Assembly: GCF_947487575.1 (NCBI RefSeq)
Contig: NZ_CANKXG010000001.1
Location: forward strand, 248,001-312,000
Source: an uncultured Algibacter sp.
GTDB taxonomy: Bacteria; Bacteroidota; Bacteroidia; Flavobacteriales; Flavobacteriaceae
Length of the DNA stretch: 64,000 bases
Reading direction: 5' to 3'
Below, piece after piece: positions 1 through 8,359 of the stretch; within the stretch, counting starts at the first letter, position 1, and every line of letters starts with the position of its first letter. Under the pieces are notes generated by a model. The model did not search any database and was not told the origin of the DNA. It saw only the letters and a list, made by a program, of their open reading frames with translations. The position numbers and the translations under genes are program-made.

Positions 1-386
1 CGTAACTTTCTATTAGTTTTTCTTAAAACTCCACCATTTTTAACACCTCTAGAGTTACCTACTAAGTGTACAGGGATGTTTAATGCAATTTCTTTGTCTT
101 CGAATAACTGATAGAAATCTATGTGTAAGATTCTGTCTGTTACTGGGTGAAATTGAATGTCTTGAAGTACGGCGTTTAAAGTTTCGCCGTTGTCTAACTC
201 AATCACAACTGTATGCGCATTAGGCGTGTATACTAGTTTTGAGAAAGCTAATTCTGGTGCTGAGAAATGCACTGGCTTGTCTCCTCCGTATAATACGCAA
301 GGAACCTGACCAGCATTACGTAAGGCTTTTGTTGCTTTTTTGCCTACGCTTTCTCTTTGAGATCCGTTGATTGAAATTGATTTCAT
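1..386 (-). CDS. rplY: 50S ribosomal protein L25/general stress protein Ctc (3' part outside window)
   Basis: The reading frame starts at the ATG at 386 and runs off the left edge, so only about the first 128 residues are visible. The N-terminus begins [20 protein letters not shown] and continues with a VPCVLYGG-like segment and a [19 protein letters not shown] segment, both typical of the L25/TL5/Ctc family that binds 5S rRNA in the central protuberance of the 50S subunit. Whether the C-terminal Ctc extension is present cannot be seen. It lies 61 bp downstream of prs on the same strand, an arrangement common in Bacteroidota and probably a shared transcript. Confidence 0.93.
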   Translation of the reverse strand, partial: MKSISINGSQRESVGKKATKALRNAGQVPCVLYGGDKPVHFSAPELAFSKLVYTPNAHTVVIELDNGETLNAVLQDIQFHPVTDRILHIDFYQLFEDKEIALNIPVHLVGNSRGVKNGGVLRKTNRKL

Positions 387-447
387 AATTGTTATTTATA
401 TAATAATTTTAATTAATATTCTTTTTTATATCGCCTTCGCGAAATGG

Positions 448-1389
448 TTACATCACAAATTTTGAACTTATAGATTTGTTGTTGTGTACTTTATCCATAA
501 CCTCGGCAAATAAATTTGCGCAACTTAATACCTTAATTTTATCACTTAAAGGTTTAACGGGTATGGTGTCTGTTACTATTAATTCTTGTAATTTAGAATT
601 GTTTATATTATCATAAGCCTTACCAGATAATATTGGGTGTGTACATATAGCCCTTACGCTTAATGCACCACGCTCCATCATTAAATCTGCTGCTTTTGTT
701 AATGTTCCTGCAGTGTCTACCATATCATCTACCAATACCACATTTTTGCCTTCTACATTTCCTATTAGTTCCATGTGTGAAATAACATTGGCTTTTGCAC
801 GTTGCTTGTAGCAAATTACAACATCACTTTCTAAAGCTTTTGAATATGCATAGGCTCTTTTAGAACCTCCCATATCTGGTGATGCAATAGTTAAATTTGG
901 TAAATTTAAACTCTGCAAGTATGGTAAGAATATAATAGATGCATATAAATGATCTACTGGTTTTTCGAAAAATCCTTGAATTTGATCTGCATGCAAATCC
1001 ATAGTAATAATACGTGTTGCACCTGCCGCTTCTAGCATTTTTGCTACTAATTTTGCAGCTATTGGTACACGAGGTTTATCTTTTCTATCTTGTCTTGCCC
1101 ATCCAAAATATGGCATTACTGCTGTAATATGCCTTGCTGATGCACGTTTTGCAGCATCAATCATTAACAACATTTCCATTAAATTTCTTGGTTCTGGATT
1201 GGTAGAACCAATAATAAAAATTCGGGTTCCTCGAATGGACTCTTCATAAGATGGTTGAAATTCACCATCACTATAGGTTGATGTGATAACGTTACCTAGT
1301 TTTACACCAAAAGCTTTGGCTATTTTTTCGCCTAAAACTTTACTTTGAGTACATGCAAAAATTTTAGCTTCTGGTATAACAATTGGCAT
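448..1389 (-). CDS. prs: Ribose-phosphate pyrophosphokinase (PRPP synthetase)
   Basis: Makes PRPP from ribose 5-phosphate and ATP, feeding purine, pyrimidine, NAD, His and Trp synthesis; cytoplasmic. The 313-residue length is normal for class I enzymes. Visible signatures are the DLHADQIQGFF metal/ATP segment at residues 131-141 and the PRPP-binding loop VVLVDDMVDTAGTL at 217-230, together with FGWARQDRKDKPR at about 95-107. It is upstream of rplY on the same strand. A TAAATTTG box 54 bp upstream is the likely promoter. PRPP made here is used by purF, encoded further along this window. Confidence 0.97.
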   Translation of the reverse strand: MPIVIPEAKIFACTQSKVLGEKIAKAFGVKLGNVITSTYSDGEFQPSYEESIRGTRIFIIGSTNPEPRNLMEMLLMIDAAKRASARHITAVMPYFGWARQDRKDKPRVPIAAKLVAKMLEAAGATRIITMDLHADQIQGFFEKPVDHLYASIIFLPYLQSLNLPNLTIASPDMGGSKRAYAYSKALESDVVICYKQRAKANVISHMELIGNVEGKNVVLVDDMVDTAGTLTKAADLMMERGALSVRAICTHPILSGKAYDNINNSKLQELIVTDTIPVKPLSDKIKVLSCANLFAEVMDKVHNNKSISSKFVM

Positions 1390-1442
1390 AGTTAACTTAT
1401 TGTTTTAGAGTGCGCAAACACCACATAATTTTTAACAAGGTG

Positions 1443-1450
1443 CAAATTTA
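1443..1450 (-). promoter_or_regulatory. Probable -7 promoter element of prs
   Basis: Read on the minus strand this is TAAATTTG, a perfect match to the Bacteroidota -7 consensus TAnnTTTG, 54 bp upstream of the prs ATG. No clear -33 TTG was found at the usual spacing. Confidence 0.5.
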
Positions 1451-1536
1451 TGCATTTATTTTAACCTAAAAAGTATATTGACTAGTATTTTTATGCGTAA
1501 TACCGAAAAAAACTATATTTTTACAGTCCGAAAATT

Positions 1537-1618
1537 GCTCAAGTGGCGGAATTGGTAGACGCGCTGGATTCAAAATCCAGTTTCTTCGGAAGTGTGGGTT
1601 CGATTCCCACCTTGAGTA
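1537..1618 (+). tRNA. tRNA-Leu (anticodon CAA)
   Basis: Acceptor arms GCTCAAG and CTTGAGT pair (G-U at 1:72), followed by discriminator A. The anticodon stem CTGGA/TCCAG encloses loop TTCAAAA, giving anticodon CAA. The variable arm is long (TTTCTTCGGAAGT), as required for tRNA-Leu. The T arm is GTGGG TTCGATT CCCAC. CCA is not encoded. An intrinsic terminator follows directly, so it is probably a monocistronic tRNA gene. Confidence 0.96.
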
Positions 1619-1620
1619 CT

Positions 1621-1655
1621 AAAGGCTTTAACAAAAATGTTGAAGCCTTTTTTAT
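1621..1655 (+). terminator. Intrinsic terminator of the tRNA-Leu gene
   Basis: 13-bp stem (1621-1633 with 1638-1650) with an AAAA loop and a T tract after it. The single non-Watson-Crick position is T-G on the plus strand, so the plus-strand RNA folds fully (U-G), which fits the tRNA as the terminated gene. Confidence 0.8.
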
Positions 1656-1662
1656 TCAAAAA

Positions 1663-2784
1663 TTATTCTATCAACATATCAGGCGTAGCAACTGTTCTAA
1701 ATCCAATATGCTCTGAAGAAGAATCTGTACTTGTTCCCATTCTAGAAGATACTCTATAACTCGCACAATAAGAATCACTGCATAAAAAAGAACCCCCTTT
1801 AATTACTTTTTCTTGCAGATAAGGTTGGCTAGGGTTATATGCTTTATCTGATCCCTGCGGATTTACAATCTCTGTATTAGCAGCGACTAATTCTTCATAA
1901 TATTTAATGTTATACCAGTCTGATACAAATTCCCAAACGTTTCCTGCCATATCATATAATCCAAAATCGTTGGGTATATACGATTTTACAGGTGCTGTTC
2001 TTTCAAAACCATCTTCTAAAATATTATTAACTGGAAATTCACCTTCCCAACTATTTACCATTTTAGAAAGTTGAGACCTATCATCACCCCAAAAATAAAT
2101 GGTGTTTGTTTTTTTACCTCTTGCTGCATATTCCCATTCTGCTTCAGTTGGCAAACGTCTTCCTGCCCATTTACAATAGGCTTGAGCATCTTCATAACTA
2201 ATATGCACTACTGGATGATTACCTTTTCCTTCAATACTACTATCTCGTCCACTTGGGTGTCTCCAATTTACACCAATAACCCAACGCCACCACTGTGAAA
2301 AATCGTATAAATTAGGGACAGATGTTTTGGTCTTCTTAAACATCAAAGATCCTGGTTGTAAAATACTATCGTGTGGTTTAGGAGTACCTTCTGGTAATTG
2401 CTTTTTCATTTGTTCCCAATCAATTTTTCGTTCAGCAATAGTAAGGTATCCTGTTTCTTCAACAAATTTTTTAAACGCTGCATTTGTCACCTCAGTTATA
2501 TCCATAAAAAATCCATCAACAGAAACTAAATGTTGTGGTTTTTCATGCCCCATAGCTGTTTTATCTTGTTGTACAGCACCTTGTAAAAAAGAACCTCCTG
2601 GAATCCAAAGCATCCCTTCTGGAGGGTTAGAAATAAGCTTGTCCTTCAATTCTTGGTTAACTTTTTCAACACTTTTTTTATCAACATCTGCGTCATCAAT
2701 TTTAGTTTCAGTCTTGTTTTCTTTGCAAGTAAATAACACTAAACAACTTGTAAAAACTACAGATAAGGCTTTAATTTTATTCAT
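1663..2784 (-). CDS. Formylglycine-generating-enzyme-like lipoprotein (SUMF1/FGE-sulfatase family)
   Basis: 373 residues from the ATG at 2784, chosen because it opens directly into a short lipoprotein-type signal (MNKIKALSVVFTSCLVLFTC); an in-frame ATG 57 bp upstream would put a polar stretch before the signal. The FGE fold runs from about residue 55 (EGMLWIPGGSFLQG) to 366. Conserved segments are GRRLPTEAEWEYAARG (208-223), DMAGNVWEFVSDW (278-290) and GGSFLCSDSYCASYR (330-344). The pair Cys335/Cys340 matches the CxxxxC copper/active-site pair of true FGEs, which convert a sulfatase Cys to formylglycine. No sulfatase gene is in the window. The alternative is a non-catalytic SUMF1 relative such as the gliding lipoproteins, but those usually lack the Cys pair. 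Confidence 0.85.
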   Translation of the reverse strand: MNKIKALSVVFTSCLVLFTCKENKTETKIDDADVDKKSVEKVNQELKDKLISNPPEGMLWIPGGSFLQGAVQQDKTAMGHEKPQHLVSVDGFFMDITEVTNAAFKKFVEETGYLTIAERKIDWEQMKKQLPEGTPKPHDSILQPGSLMFKKTKTSVPNLYDFSQWWRWVIGVNWRHPSGRDSSIEGKGNHPVVHISYEDAQAYCKWAGRRLPTEAEWEYAARGKKTNTIYFWGDDRSQLSKMVNSWEGEFPVNNILEDGFERTAPVKSYIPNDFGLYDMAGNVWEFVSDWYNIKYYEELVAANTEIVNPQGSDKAYNPSQPYLQEKVIKGGSFLCSDSYCASYRVSSRMGTSTDSSSEHIGFRTVATPDMLIE

Positions 2785-2870
2785 TTTTAATATTGTAAAA
2801 TCATTTCCGTAAATGTATTTATTAATTGTTTTATAAGCCAAATATTATATTTAAAGTATTTTTTTTAACA

Positions 2871-2902
2871 TTGAACTCATCTTTATGTTTTAATTACCTT
2901 TG
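2871..2902 (+). promoter_or_regulatory. Promoter of the yicC-gmk-nadD run
   Basis: TTG at 2871-2873 and TACCTTTG at 2895-2902 (perfect TAnnTTTG) are separated by 21 bp, the normal Bacteroidota -33/-7 spacing. The yicC ATG follows 22 bp later. Confidence 0.65.
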
Positions 2903-2924
2903 CATAACTTAAATACGTGCATTT

Positions 2925-3782
2925 ATGATATATTCAATGACAGGTTATGGGAAATCTGTTTTGCAGCTACCAACGAAAAAAATAACTATTGAACTTAAAT
3001 CTTTAAATAGTAAAAATTTAGATTTAAATGCTAGAATGCCTTCTATTTATCGTGAAAAGGAATTAGCAATTAGAAAAATTTTGGCCAACAAATTAGTTCG
3101 TGGTAAAATTGATTTTTCTATTTATGTTGAAGCCACTGCTGAAGATTCTTCTACACAAATAAACACACCTGTTGTTAAGCAATATATTCAGCAACTTAAG
3201 CAAGTTGTTGATGGAGAGGATATGGATTTACTAAAAATGGCAGTTCGCTTTCCTGATGCACTTAATACAGTAAGAGAAGAAATTGATGAAAATGAGTGGA
3301 AAACTATTGAAGCTGAAATTCTTAGTGCAATTGAATACCTAAACAACCATAGGTTGGATGAAGGCAAAGTATTGGAGCAAGATTTTAATAATCGGGTTGT
3401 TTCAATTGAAAACATACTTGAACAAGTTATAGCGATGGATCCAGAACGTGTTGAAGGCGTTCGTGAGCGTTTGTTAAAAGGGGTTCAAGACTTAAAAGAA
3501 AAATACGACGAAAACAGGTTTGAACAAGAGTTGGTATATTATATTGAAAAGTTTGATATTACAGAGGAAAAAGTTCGTTTAAAAAATCATTTAAATTATT
3601 TTACAGAGTCAATTAATTCAAAAGATTCTAACGGTAAAAAACTTGGATTTATCAGCCAAGAAATGGGAAGGGAAATAAATACTATTGGCTCCAAAAGCAA
3701 CTATGCACCTATGCAACAATTAGTTGTACAGATGAAAGATGAGTTAGAAAAAATTAAGGAACAGTTATTGAATGTACTATAA
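2925..3782 (+). CDS. YicC family endoribonuclease
   Basis: 285 residues, the usual family length. The N-terminus MIYSMTGYGKS with ITIELKSLNSKNLDLNARMP is the YicC N-terminal domain signature; the C-terminal third (KLGFISQEMGREINTIGSKSN, about residues 240-260) is the DUF1732 domain. Family members are cytoplasmic endoribonucleases linked to small-RNA decay and stationary-phase survival. It is first in a plus-strand run with gmk (51 bp downstream) and nadD, and has a good promoter. The yicC-gmk pairing is widely conserved in bacteria. Confidence 0.93.
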   Translation: MIYSMTGYGKSVLQLPTKKITIELKSLNSKNLDLNARMPSIYREKELAIRKILANKLVRGKIDFSIYVEATAEDSSTQINTPVVKQYIQQLKQVVDGEDMDLLKMAVRFPDALNTVREEIDENEWKTIEAEILSAIEYLNNHRLDEGKVLEQDFNNRVVSIENILEQVIAMDPERVEGVRERLLKGVQDLKEKYDENRFEQELVYYIEKFDITEEKVRLKNHLNYFTESINSKDSNGKKLGFISQEMGREINTIGSKSNYAPMQQLVVQMKDELEKIKEQLLNVL

Positions 3783-3833
3783 TTCAGTTTACAGTCTCAG
3801 TGACAGTATTCATTAAAAAATATTTATGAATTA

Positions 3834-4424
3834 GTGGCAAAAGAACAAGAAAAAAAACAAGGCAAACTTATAGTATTTTCAGCACCTTCAGGTTCAGGAA
3901 AAACAACCATTGTTAGGCATTTGCTTGGTAAGGAAAACTTAAATTTAGAATTTTCAATATCTGCAACTTCTAGAGCAAAACGCGGAGAAGAAGAACATGG
4001 TAAAGATTATTATTTTCTTTCAGCAAAAGAATTTAAATCCAAAATAAAGAATGATGAATTCTTAGAGTGGGAAGAAGTATATCGAGATAATTTCTATGGC
4101 ACTTTAAAAACTGAAGTTGAACGTATTTGGGCGTTAGGAAAAAATGTAATTTTTGATATTGATGTTTCTGGTGGGCTTAGAATAAAAAGAAAATTCCCTG
4201 AAGAAACCTTAGCTATTTTTGTAAAACCGCCAAGTATTGATGAGTTAAAAATTCGTTTGAAAAAACGTAAAACCGAAAGCGAAGACAAAATAAACATGCG
4301 TGTTGCAAAAGCTTCTGCTGAATTAGCTACTGCGCCACTTTTTGATACCATTATAGTTAATGACGATTTAGAAAAAGCACTTCAAGAAGCAAATAAAAAA
4401 GTAGGCAATTTTATAAATTATTAG
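3834..4424 (+). CDS. gmk: Guanylate kinase
   Basis: Phosphorylates GMP to GDP. 196 residues. P-loop APSGSGKT at residues 17-24, followed by the GMP-binding segment SATSRAKRGEEEHGKDYYF and DIDVSGGLRIK. The start is taken as GTG at 3834; the ATG at 3826 reads only ATG-AAT-TAG, and its stop overlaps the first bases of the GTG region, so translation may involve re-initiation. It follows yicC by 51 bp and precedes nadD by 9 bp, so the three genes are probably co-transcribed. Confidence 0.96.
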   Translation: MAKEQEKKQGKLIVFSAPSGSGKTTIVRHLLGKENLNLEFSISATSRAKRGEEEHGKDYYFLSAKEFKSKIKNDEFLEWEEVYRDNFYGTLKTEVERIWALGKNVIFDIDVSGGLRIKRKFPEETLAIFVKPPSIDELKIRLKKRKTESEDKINMRVAKASAELATAPLFDTIIVNDDLEKALQEANKKVGNFINY

Positions 4425-4433
4425 TATTTCAAA

Positions 4434-5012
4434 ATGAAAATTGGTTTATATTTTGGTTCTTTTAACCCCATTCATATAGGGCATTTGGTTATTGCAAACC
4501 ACATGGCAGAATACAGCGATTTAGACCAAATATGGTTTGTTGTTACACCGCACAACCCATTTAAAAAGAAAAGCAGCTTACTAGATAATTACCAACGGCT
4601 AGAAATGGTATATCAAGCAACAAAAGATTACGCCAAGTTAAAACCTAGCGATATAGAGTTCAATTTACCACAACCCAGTTACACTGTAAATACACTCGCT
4701 CATTTACAAGAAAAACACCCTGATTATGAGTTTGCTTTAATCATGGGTGAAGATAATTTGAAGAGTTTCCATAAATGGAAAAACTATAAAGTTATTCTTG
4801 AAAATCATCATATATACACATACCCTAGAATTTCAGACGGAAAAATTGAAACACAGTTTGATAGTCATGAAAAAATACATCTTGTAAATGCACCTATTAT
4901 GCAACTTTCTTCAACTTTTATAAGAAAGTCTATTAAAGCTGGAAAAAACATACAACCCATGCTACCTCAGCACGTTTGGGAATATTTGGATGAGATGAAT
5001 TTTTATAAGTAA
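4434..5012 (+). CDS. nadD: Nicotinate-nucleotide adenylyltransferase
   Basis: Joins nicotinate mononucleotide and ATP to give deamido-NAD in NAD synthesis. 192 residues. The nucleotidyltransferase alpha/beta phosphodiesterase signatures are present: GSFNPIHIGH at residues 8-17 (T/HxGH-type motif) and SSTFIRKS at 159-166. TPHNPFKKK at 38-46 is the usual substrate-loop sequence. It starts 9 bp after gmk, consistent with one operon. Confidence 0.96.
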   Translation: MKIGLYFGSFNPIHIGHLVIANHMAEYSDLDQIWFVVTPHNPFKKKSSLLDNYQRLEMVYQATKDYAKLKPSDIEFNLPQPSYTVNTLAHLQEKHPDYEFALIMGEDNLKSFHKWKNYKVILENHHIYTYPRISDGKIETQFDSHEKIHLVNAPIMQLSSTFIRKSIKAGKNIQPMLPQHVWEYLDEMNFYK

Positions 5013-5024
5013 AAACAATAAATT

Positions 5025-5930
5025 TTGAATAAAACAAGACGAACTTTACTGCAGCATTTAGCACTAGCTCCGTTTTTATTGGGTGCTAATAAACTTATGG
5101 CCTTTTCTAAATCTGAAAGTTTTAATACGATAAGGAAAAACAGACTACAGTACAGTATTAACGCATATTCGTTTAATGCTATGTTGCGCAGCGGTGAAAT
5201 GACTTTCTTTGATATGATGGAGTTCTGTGCAGAAATTGGTATGGATGCTGTAGATTTAACCGGTTATTATTTTCCTTCTTACCCACAAATACCAGAAAAT
5301 AAAAAACTATTTACATTAAAAAGAAAAGCCCTCGATTTAGGTTTAGATATTGCTTGGACAGGTGTGAGAAATAATTTTGTAACTCCAGATATTAATGCCA
5401 GAAACACTGATAAGACGCTTATAAAAAACTGGCTAGAAGTATCTTCAAAATTAGGAGCAACTATTATGCGCGTTTTTACTGGTAGAAATAAAAGTGAAAA
5501 CTATACAAAAGATGAAATAAAAGAATGGCTAATTAACGATTATAAAACATGTGCCAAATATGGAGAAGAACATGGTGTAATTGTAGGTTTGCAAAATCAT
5601 GATGAGTTTTTATTTACCAGTGACGAGATAATTGATATTATAGAGCGCGTTAACTCAGAATGGTTTGGTTTAGTATTAGATTGCGGAAGTTTACCTTCTG
5701 ATAGTACTTATGCCGAAATAGAAAAACTAGCACCGTATGCTAATTATTGGTTTGTAAAAGAACATGTAAAAACTAAGGATAGCACTAAAGTCCCTGCCAA
5801 TTTAAAACGTATAGCTAAAATTATAAAAGATTCTAACTACCAAGGCTATGTGTCTTTTGAGAGTTTATCTGATGGTGATCCAAAAGAAATCATCAAGGAT
5901 ATGTTTAACACTTTTAAATCTGCACTATAA
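5025..5930 (+). CDS. Sugar phosphate isomerase/epimerase-type TIM barrel protein, exported
   Basis: 301 residues from a TTG at 5025, 12 bp after nadD. This start gives MNKTRRTLLQHLALAPFLLGA, a twin-arginine-like signal; the next internal starts would lose it. The body is an AP_endonuc_2/xylose isomerase-like barrel with candidate metal ligands near Asp219 (LVLDCG), His247 (FVKEH) and Glu279 (VSFES), and an EHGVIVGLQNHDEF strand-loop at about 182-195. The substrate is unknown; relatives act on sugars or inositols. The position behind nadD may be simple co-transcription rather than a functional link. Confidence 0.8.
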   Translation: MNKTRRTLLQHLALAPFLLGANKLMAFSKSESFNTIRKNRLQYSINAYSFNAMLRSGEMTFFDMMEFCAEIGMDAVDLTGYYFPSYPQIPENKKLFTLKRKALDLGLDIAWTGVRNNFVTPDINARNTDKTLIKNWLEVSSKLGATIMRVFTGRNKSENYTKDEIKEWLINDYKTCAKYGEEHGVIVGLQNHDEFLFTSDEIIDIIERVNSEWFGLVLDCGSLPSDSTYAEIEKLAPYANYWFVKEHVKTKDSTKVPANLKRIAKIIKDSNYQGYVSFESLSDGDPKEIIKDMFNTFKSAL

Positions 5931-5976
5931 CAACAGCTCTAAAGATTTATACTTAATACATCTCACATAAAATAAA

Positions 5977-6000
5977 AAGCCAACTTTTTCAAGTTGGCTT
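5977..6000 (-). terminator. Intrinsic terminator of the first Kbp-like gene
   Basis: Perfect 10-bp stem (AAGCCAACTT/AAGTTGGCTT) with a 4-nt loop. Only the minus strand has a following T tract, so it ends the gene at 6041-6526. Confidence 0.8.
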
Positions 6001-6040
6001 CGAACATAACATAATTAGCTATTAATTAGGTTCTCATGTT

Positions 6041-6526
6041 CTAATCTAGCGCTGGGATTCTTAATACTTGACCAGGATATATTTTATCTGGATCTGTAAG
6101 CATTGGTTTATTCGCTTCAAAAATAACAGGGTATTTCATAGCGTTACCATAATATGTTTTTGCAATTTTTCCTAATGTATCTCCGCTAGCAACAGTATGA
6201 AATTGTGCTACTGGCTCTTCATGTTCAACAGTCATTTGGTCATCTACAGTTGCAATACCGTTTGAGTTTCCAACAACCAAAATCACTTTTTCTCTTGTCG
6301 CTTGGTTATATGCTAAACCAGAAACTGTGGCTGCATCATCATCAATAAAAATATTTAGGCCTTCAACTTGAAGTTGTAAGTCTGTAATTGTTTGTTCAAG
6401 GTTCCTAGCAGCAGCTTCTTCTAGTTTTAATTCTTTTGCAACGGCTTCGGCAGCCTCTTCAGCATCCGTTTTTCCTATACCAAATACTTTGGCTCCTGCG
6501 TTTTTAATAAATGAAAATAATCCCAT
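6041..6526 (-). CDS. BON and LysM domain protein, Kbp/YgaU-like (copy 1)
   Basis: 161 residues. Starts MGLFSFIKNAGAKVFG, then a helical Ala/Glu-rich segment, a BON domain at about 42-98 and a LysM domain at 109-158 ending IYPGQVLRIP. This is the architecture of E. coli Kbp (YgaU), a cytoplasmic potassium-binding protein that responds to osmotic stress. There is no signal peptide, consistent with Kbp. A second, more diverged copy lies just upstream on the same strand (6668-7147). The ion-binding role is inferred from the family. Confidence 0.9.
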   Translation of the reverse strand: MGLFSFIKNAGAKVFGIGKTDAEEAAEAVAKELKLEEAAARNLEQTITDLQLQVEGLNIFIDDDAATVSGLAYNQATREKVILVVGNSNGIATVDDQMTVEHEEPVAQFHTVASGDTLGKIAKTYYGNAMKYPVIFEANKPMLTDPDKIYPGQVLRIPALD

Positions 6527-6667
6527 TTTGTAATTTGTTTTAAGGGTTAATATTTTTAAGACACATAAAAATTCAATAGGTCACAATTCATATTTCACAA
6601 AAAAACTAAGACCAGTTTCAAACATAATATGATTAGTAATCAAATAGTGTTTTTACTAATCTAATTA

Positions 6668-7147
6668 TCAAGCAGGTATTCTTAATACCTGCCCAGGATA
6701 TATTTTTTTTGGATGATTTAACATAGGCTTATTTGCTTCAAAAATAACAGAGTAGTTCATATCACTTCCATAATACACTTTTGCTATTTTTCCTAACGTA
6801 TCTCCATTTGTTACCGTATAAAATTGAGAAATAGGAGCTTCGTTTTCAACTTTCATATAGTCATATACACTAGCAATACCATCTGAATTTCCAACAATTA
6901 AAACAATTTTTTCTCGTGTAGCTTGATCGTAAGCTAAACCAGAAATTACAGCAACATCTGTATCTATAAAAACATTTAAATCTTTAACATGTAATGGTAA
7001 ATCTATAATTATTTTTTCTAGTTTTTTTGCAGCATAATTTTCAAATTCAGCTTTTTTAGTTGAAGCTTCAGAAGGCAATAACATATGTGTTTTTTCAATT
7101 TTAAATACTTTAATTCCTGCTTTTTTTATGAATGAAAATAATGCCAT
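6668..7147 (-). CDS. BON and LysM domain protein, Kbp/YgaU-like (copy 2, diverged)
   Basis: 159 residues; a tandem paralogue of the downstream gene, alike from the first residues (MALFSFIKKAGIKVFKI) to the last (KIYPGQVLRIP). It differs most in the linker after residue 20, where the Ala/Glu-rich helix of copy 1 is replaced by HMLLPSEASTKKAEFENYAAKK. BON and LysM domains look intact and no stop interrupts it, so it is probably functional. The 141-bp gap to copy 1 shows no terminator. Confidence 0.88.
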   Translation of the reverse strand: MALFSFIKKAGIKVFKIEKTHMLLPSEASTKKAEFENYAAKKLEKIIIDLPLHVKDLNVFIDTDVAVISGLAYDQATREKIVLIVGNSDGIASVYDYMKVENEAPISQFYTVTNGDTLGKIAKVYYGSDMNYSVIFEANKPMLNHPKKIYPGQVLRIPA

Positions 7148-7222
7148 TTAATTTTATCTTGAGTTTAAGTTTTTATACTTTTTAGACACAAAAAATATAA
7201 ATATGTCACTTATACAAACAAA

Positions 7223-7259
7223 AGAAACCGCTTAAAACAAGATGTTTTAAACGGTTTCT
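7223..7259 (-). terminator. Intrinsic terminator of the lipoprotein gene at 7287-8228
   Basis: 16-bp stem around a 5-nt loop. The one mismatch is C-A on the plus strand but G-U on the minus strand, and a T-rich tract follows only on the minus strand, so it acts for the minus-strand gene. Confidence 0.8.
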
Positions 7260-7286
7260 AAACTAAATAACCAACCAAAATTTTTA

Positions 7287-8228
7287 TTAAACCCTTGTAT
7301 TTTCTCTTGGGTTTGCTACTTTATCTTTTCTAAACTTACGTTTTTTATCTTTTTGTACTTTTTTACCTTTGGTTTTACCATCGGACTTTAAGTATTGAAT
7401 ATATCCTCTGCCTTCAAACTCATAAACCGTTTCAGACGAAGGGTGAAACAACTCTATCTTACTATCTGTTATAACGCTCAATTCAAAATATTCATTGCTC
7501 AATGAATCATAATCTAATGTTAAAGTTTTTAAAAGGTCGTTTCCGCTAATATTACCTACTCCATAAATCCCTGTGTAATCCCATTGAAGGTTATTTGCAT
7601 TCAATCCTGTATCATCTTGAGAACTTCTAAACTCAGAGTCGTTTCCGCCTGGTAAAAATTGTAAATAATTCTCATTATCAAATTCATTTAAAGCACCTAA
7701 CTCACTTGTATATGTTTTTTCCCAAGCTTCATACTCTTGTAAGAAATAATGAATATTGTCATAGAATACAAAGTCATAATCAAAATTATTACGTTGGTAA
7801 CCATCTAAAAAATAAGAAGTATCATTATTAGGATTGTATAATTCTATGGTATTATAATCTACTTCATATACATCAAAAGTTGAAAATCCATCAATATCAT
7901 GTTGTACATCTAAAATCATATTATAAGCATCATATTCACCAACATCAATTCCATAACCATTGCCGTTTGCACCCAAACCAGCAATATTATTATTTGCATA
8001 TAAGACTCCATTTATAAAAGAAACTGTAAATGCTTTTTGTAAAAATGGTGTTTCTCCATAACCTATAGTACTATTAATATCAACATACCAAATTTCATGA
8101 GAACGCAATAATTGATTTATAGAAATAGGAGTTTCATTATTAAAATCATCAACAACTACTTCTGTATAGCAAGATGTAAAAAGGGTTGCTATTAAAGCAA
8201 AACTTAAAAGTATTTTTATTGTTTTCAT
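7287..8228 (-). CDS. Lipoprotein of unknown function with basic C-terminal tail
   Basis: 313 residues. Signal MKTIKILLSFALIATLFTSC with the lipidated Cys at 20. The mature part is rich in Asp, Asn, Tyr and Phe without a motif I recognise; the segments DYNTIELYNPNNDTSYFLDGY and DSKIELFHPSSETVYEFEG look like two copies of a beta-hairpin repeat (TIELYxP...DTSYFLDG against KIELFHPSSETVYEFEG). The last about 35 residues are strongly basic (GKKVQKDKKRKFRKDK). It is probably a surface or periplasmic protein. It is divergently oriented from gpsA and has its own terminator. Confidence 0.75.
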   Translation of the reverse strand: MKTIKILLSFALIATLFTSCYTEVVVDDFNNETPISINQLLRSHEIWYVDINSTIGYGETPFLQKAFTVSFINGVLYANNNIAGLGANGNGYGIDVGEYDAYNMILDVQHDIDGFSTFDVYEVDYNTIELYNPNNDTSYFLDGYQRNNFDYDFVFYDNIHYFLQEYEAWEKTYTSELGALNEFDNENYLQFLPGGNDSEFRSSQDDTGLNANNLQWDYTGIYGVGNISGNDLLKTLTLDYDSLSNEYFELSVITDSKIELFHPSSETVYEFEGRGYIQYLKSDGKTKGKKVQKDKKRKFRKDKVANPRENTRV

Positions 8229-8327
8229 AATATAACATTTTAGGGTTCTTGTTTATGTAGTTTCAAAACGCGTGCCAAAAAGAAATATCTAATAATTTAA
8301 AGGCTTTATAATGACTAATATTTTATG

Positions 8328-8335
8328 TATTTTTG
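8328..8335 (+). promoter_or_regulatory. Probable -7 element of gpsA
   Basis: TATTTTTG matches TAnnTTTG, 24 bp before the gpsA ATG. No matching -33 was found. Confidence 0.4.
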
Positions 8336-8359
8336 AAGTAGATAACGATTTAAAATTAT

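Noticed and set aside
1514-1521. TATATTTT as promoter of tRNA-Leu
   Set aside because: One base off the consensus, and the nearest TTG is about 35 bp upstream, too far for a -33; not listed as a feature.
2071-2812. Plus-strand frames opposite the FGE-like gene
   Set aside because: Shadow frames; the minus-strand protein has complete family motifs throughout.
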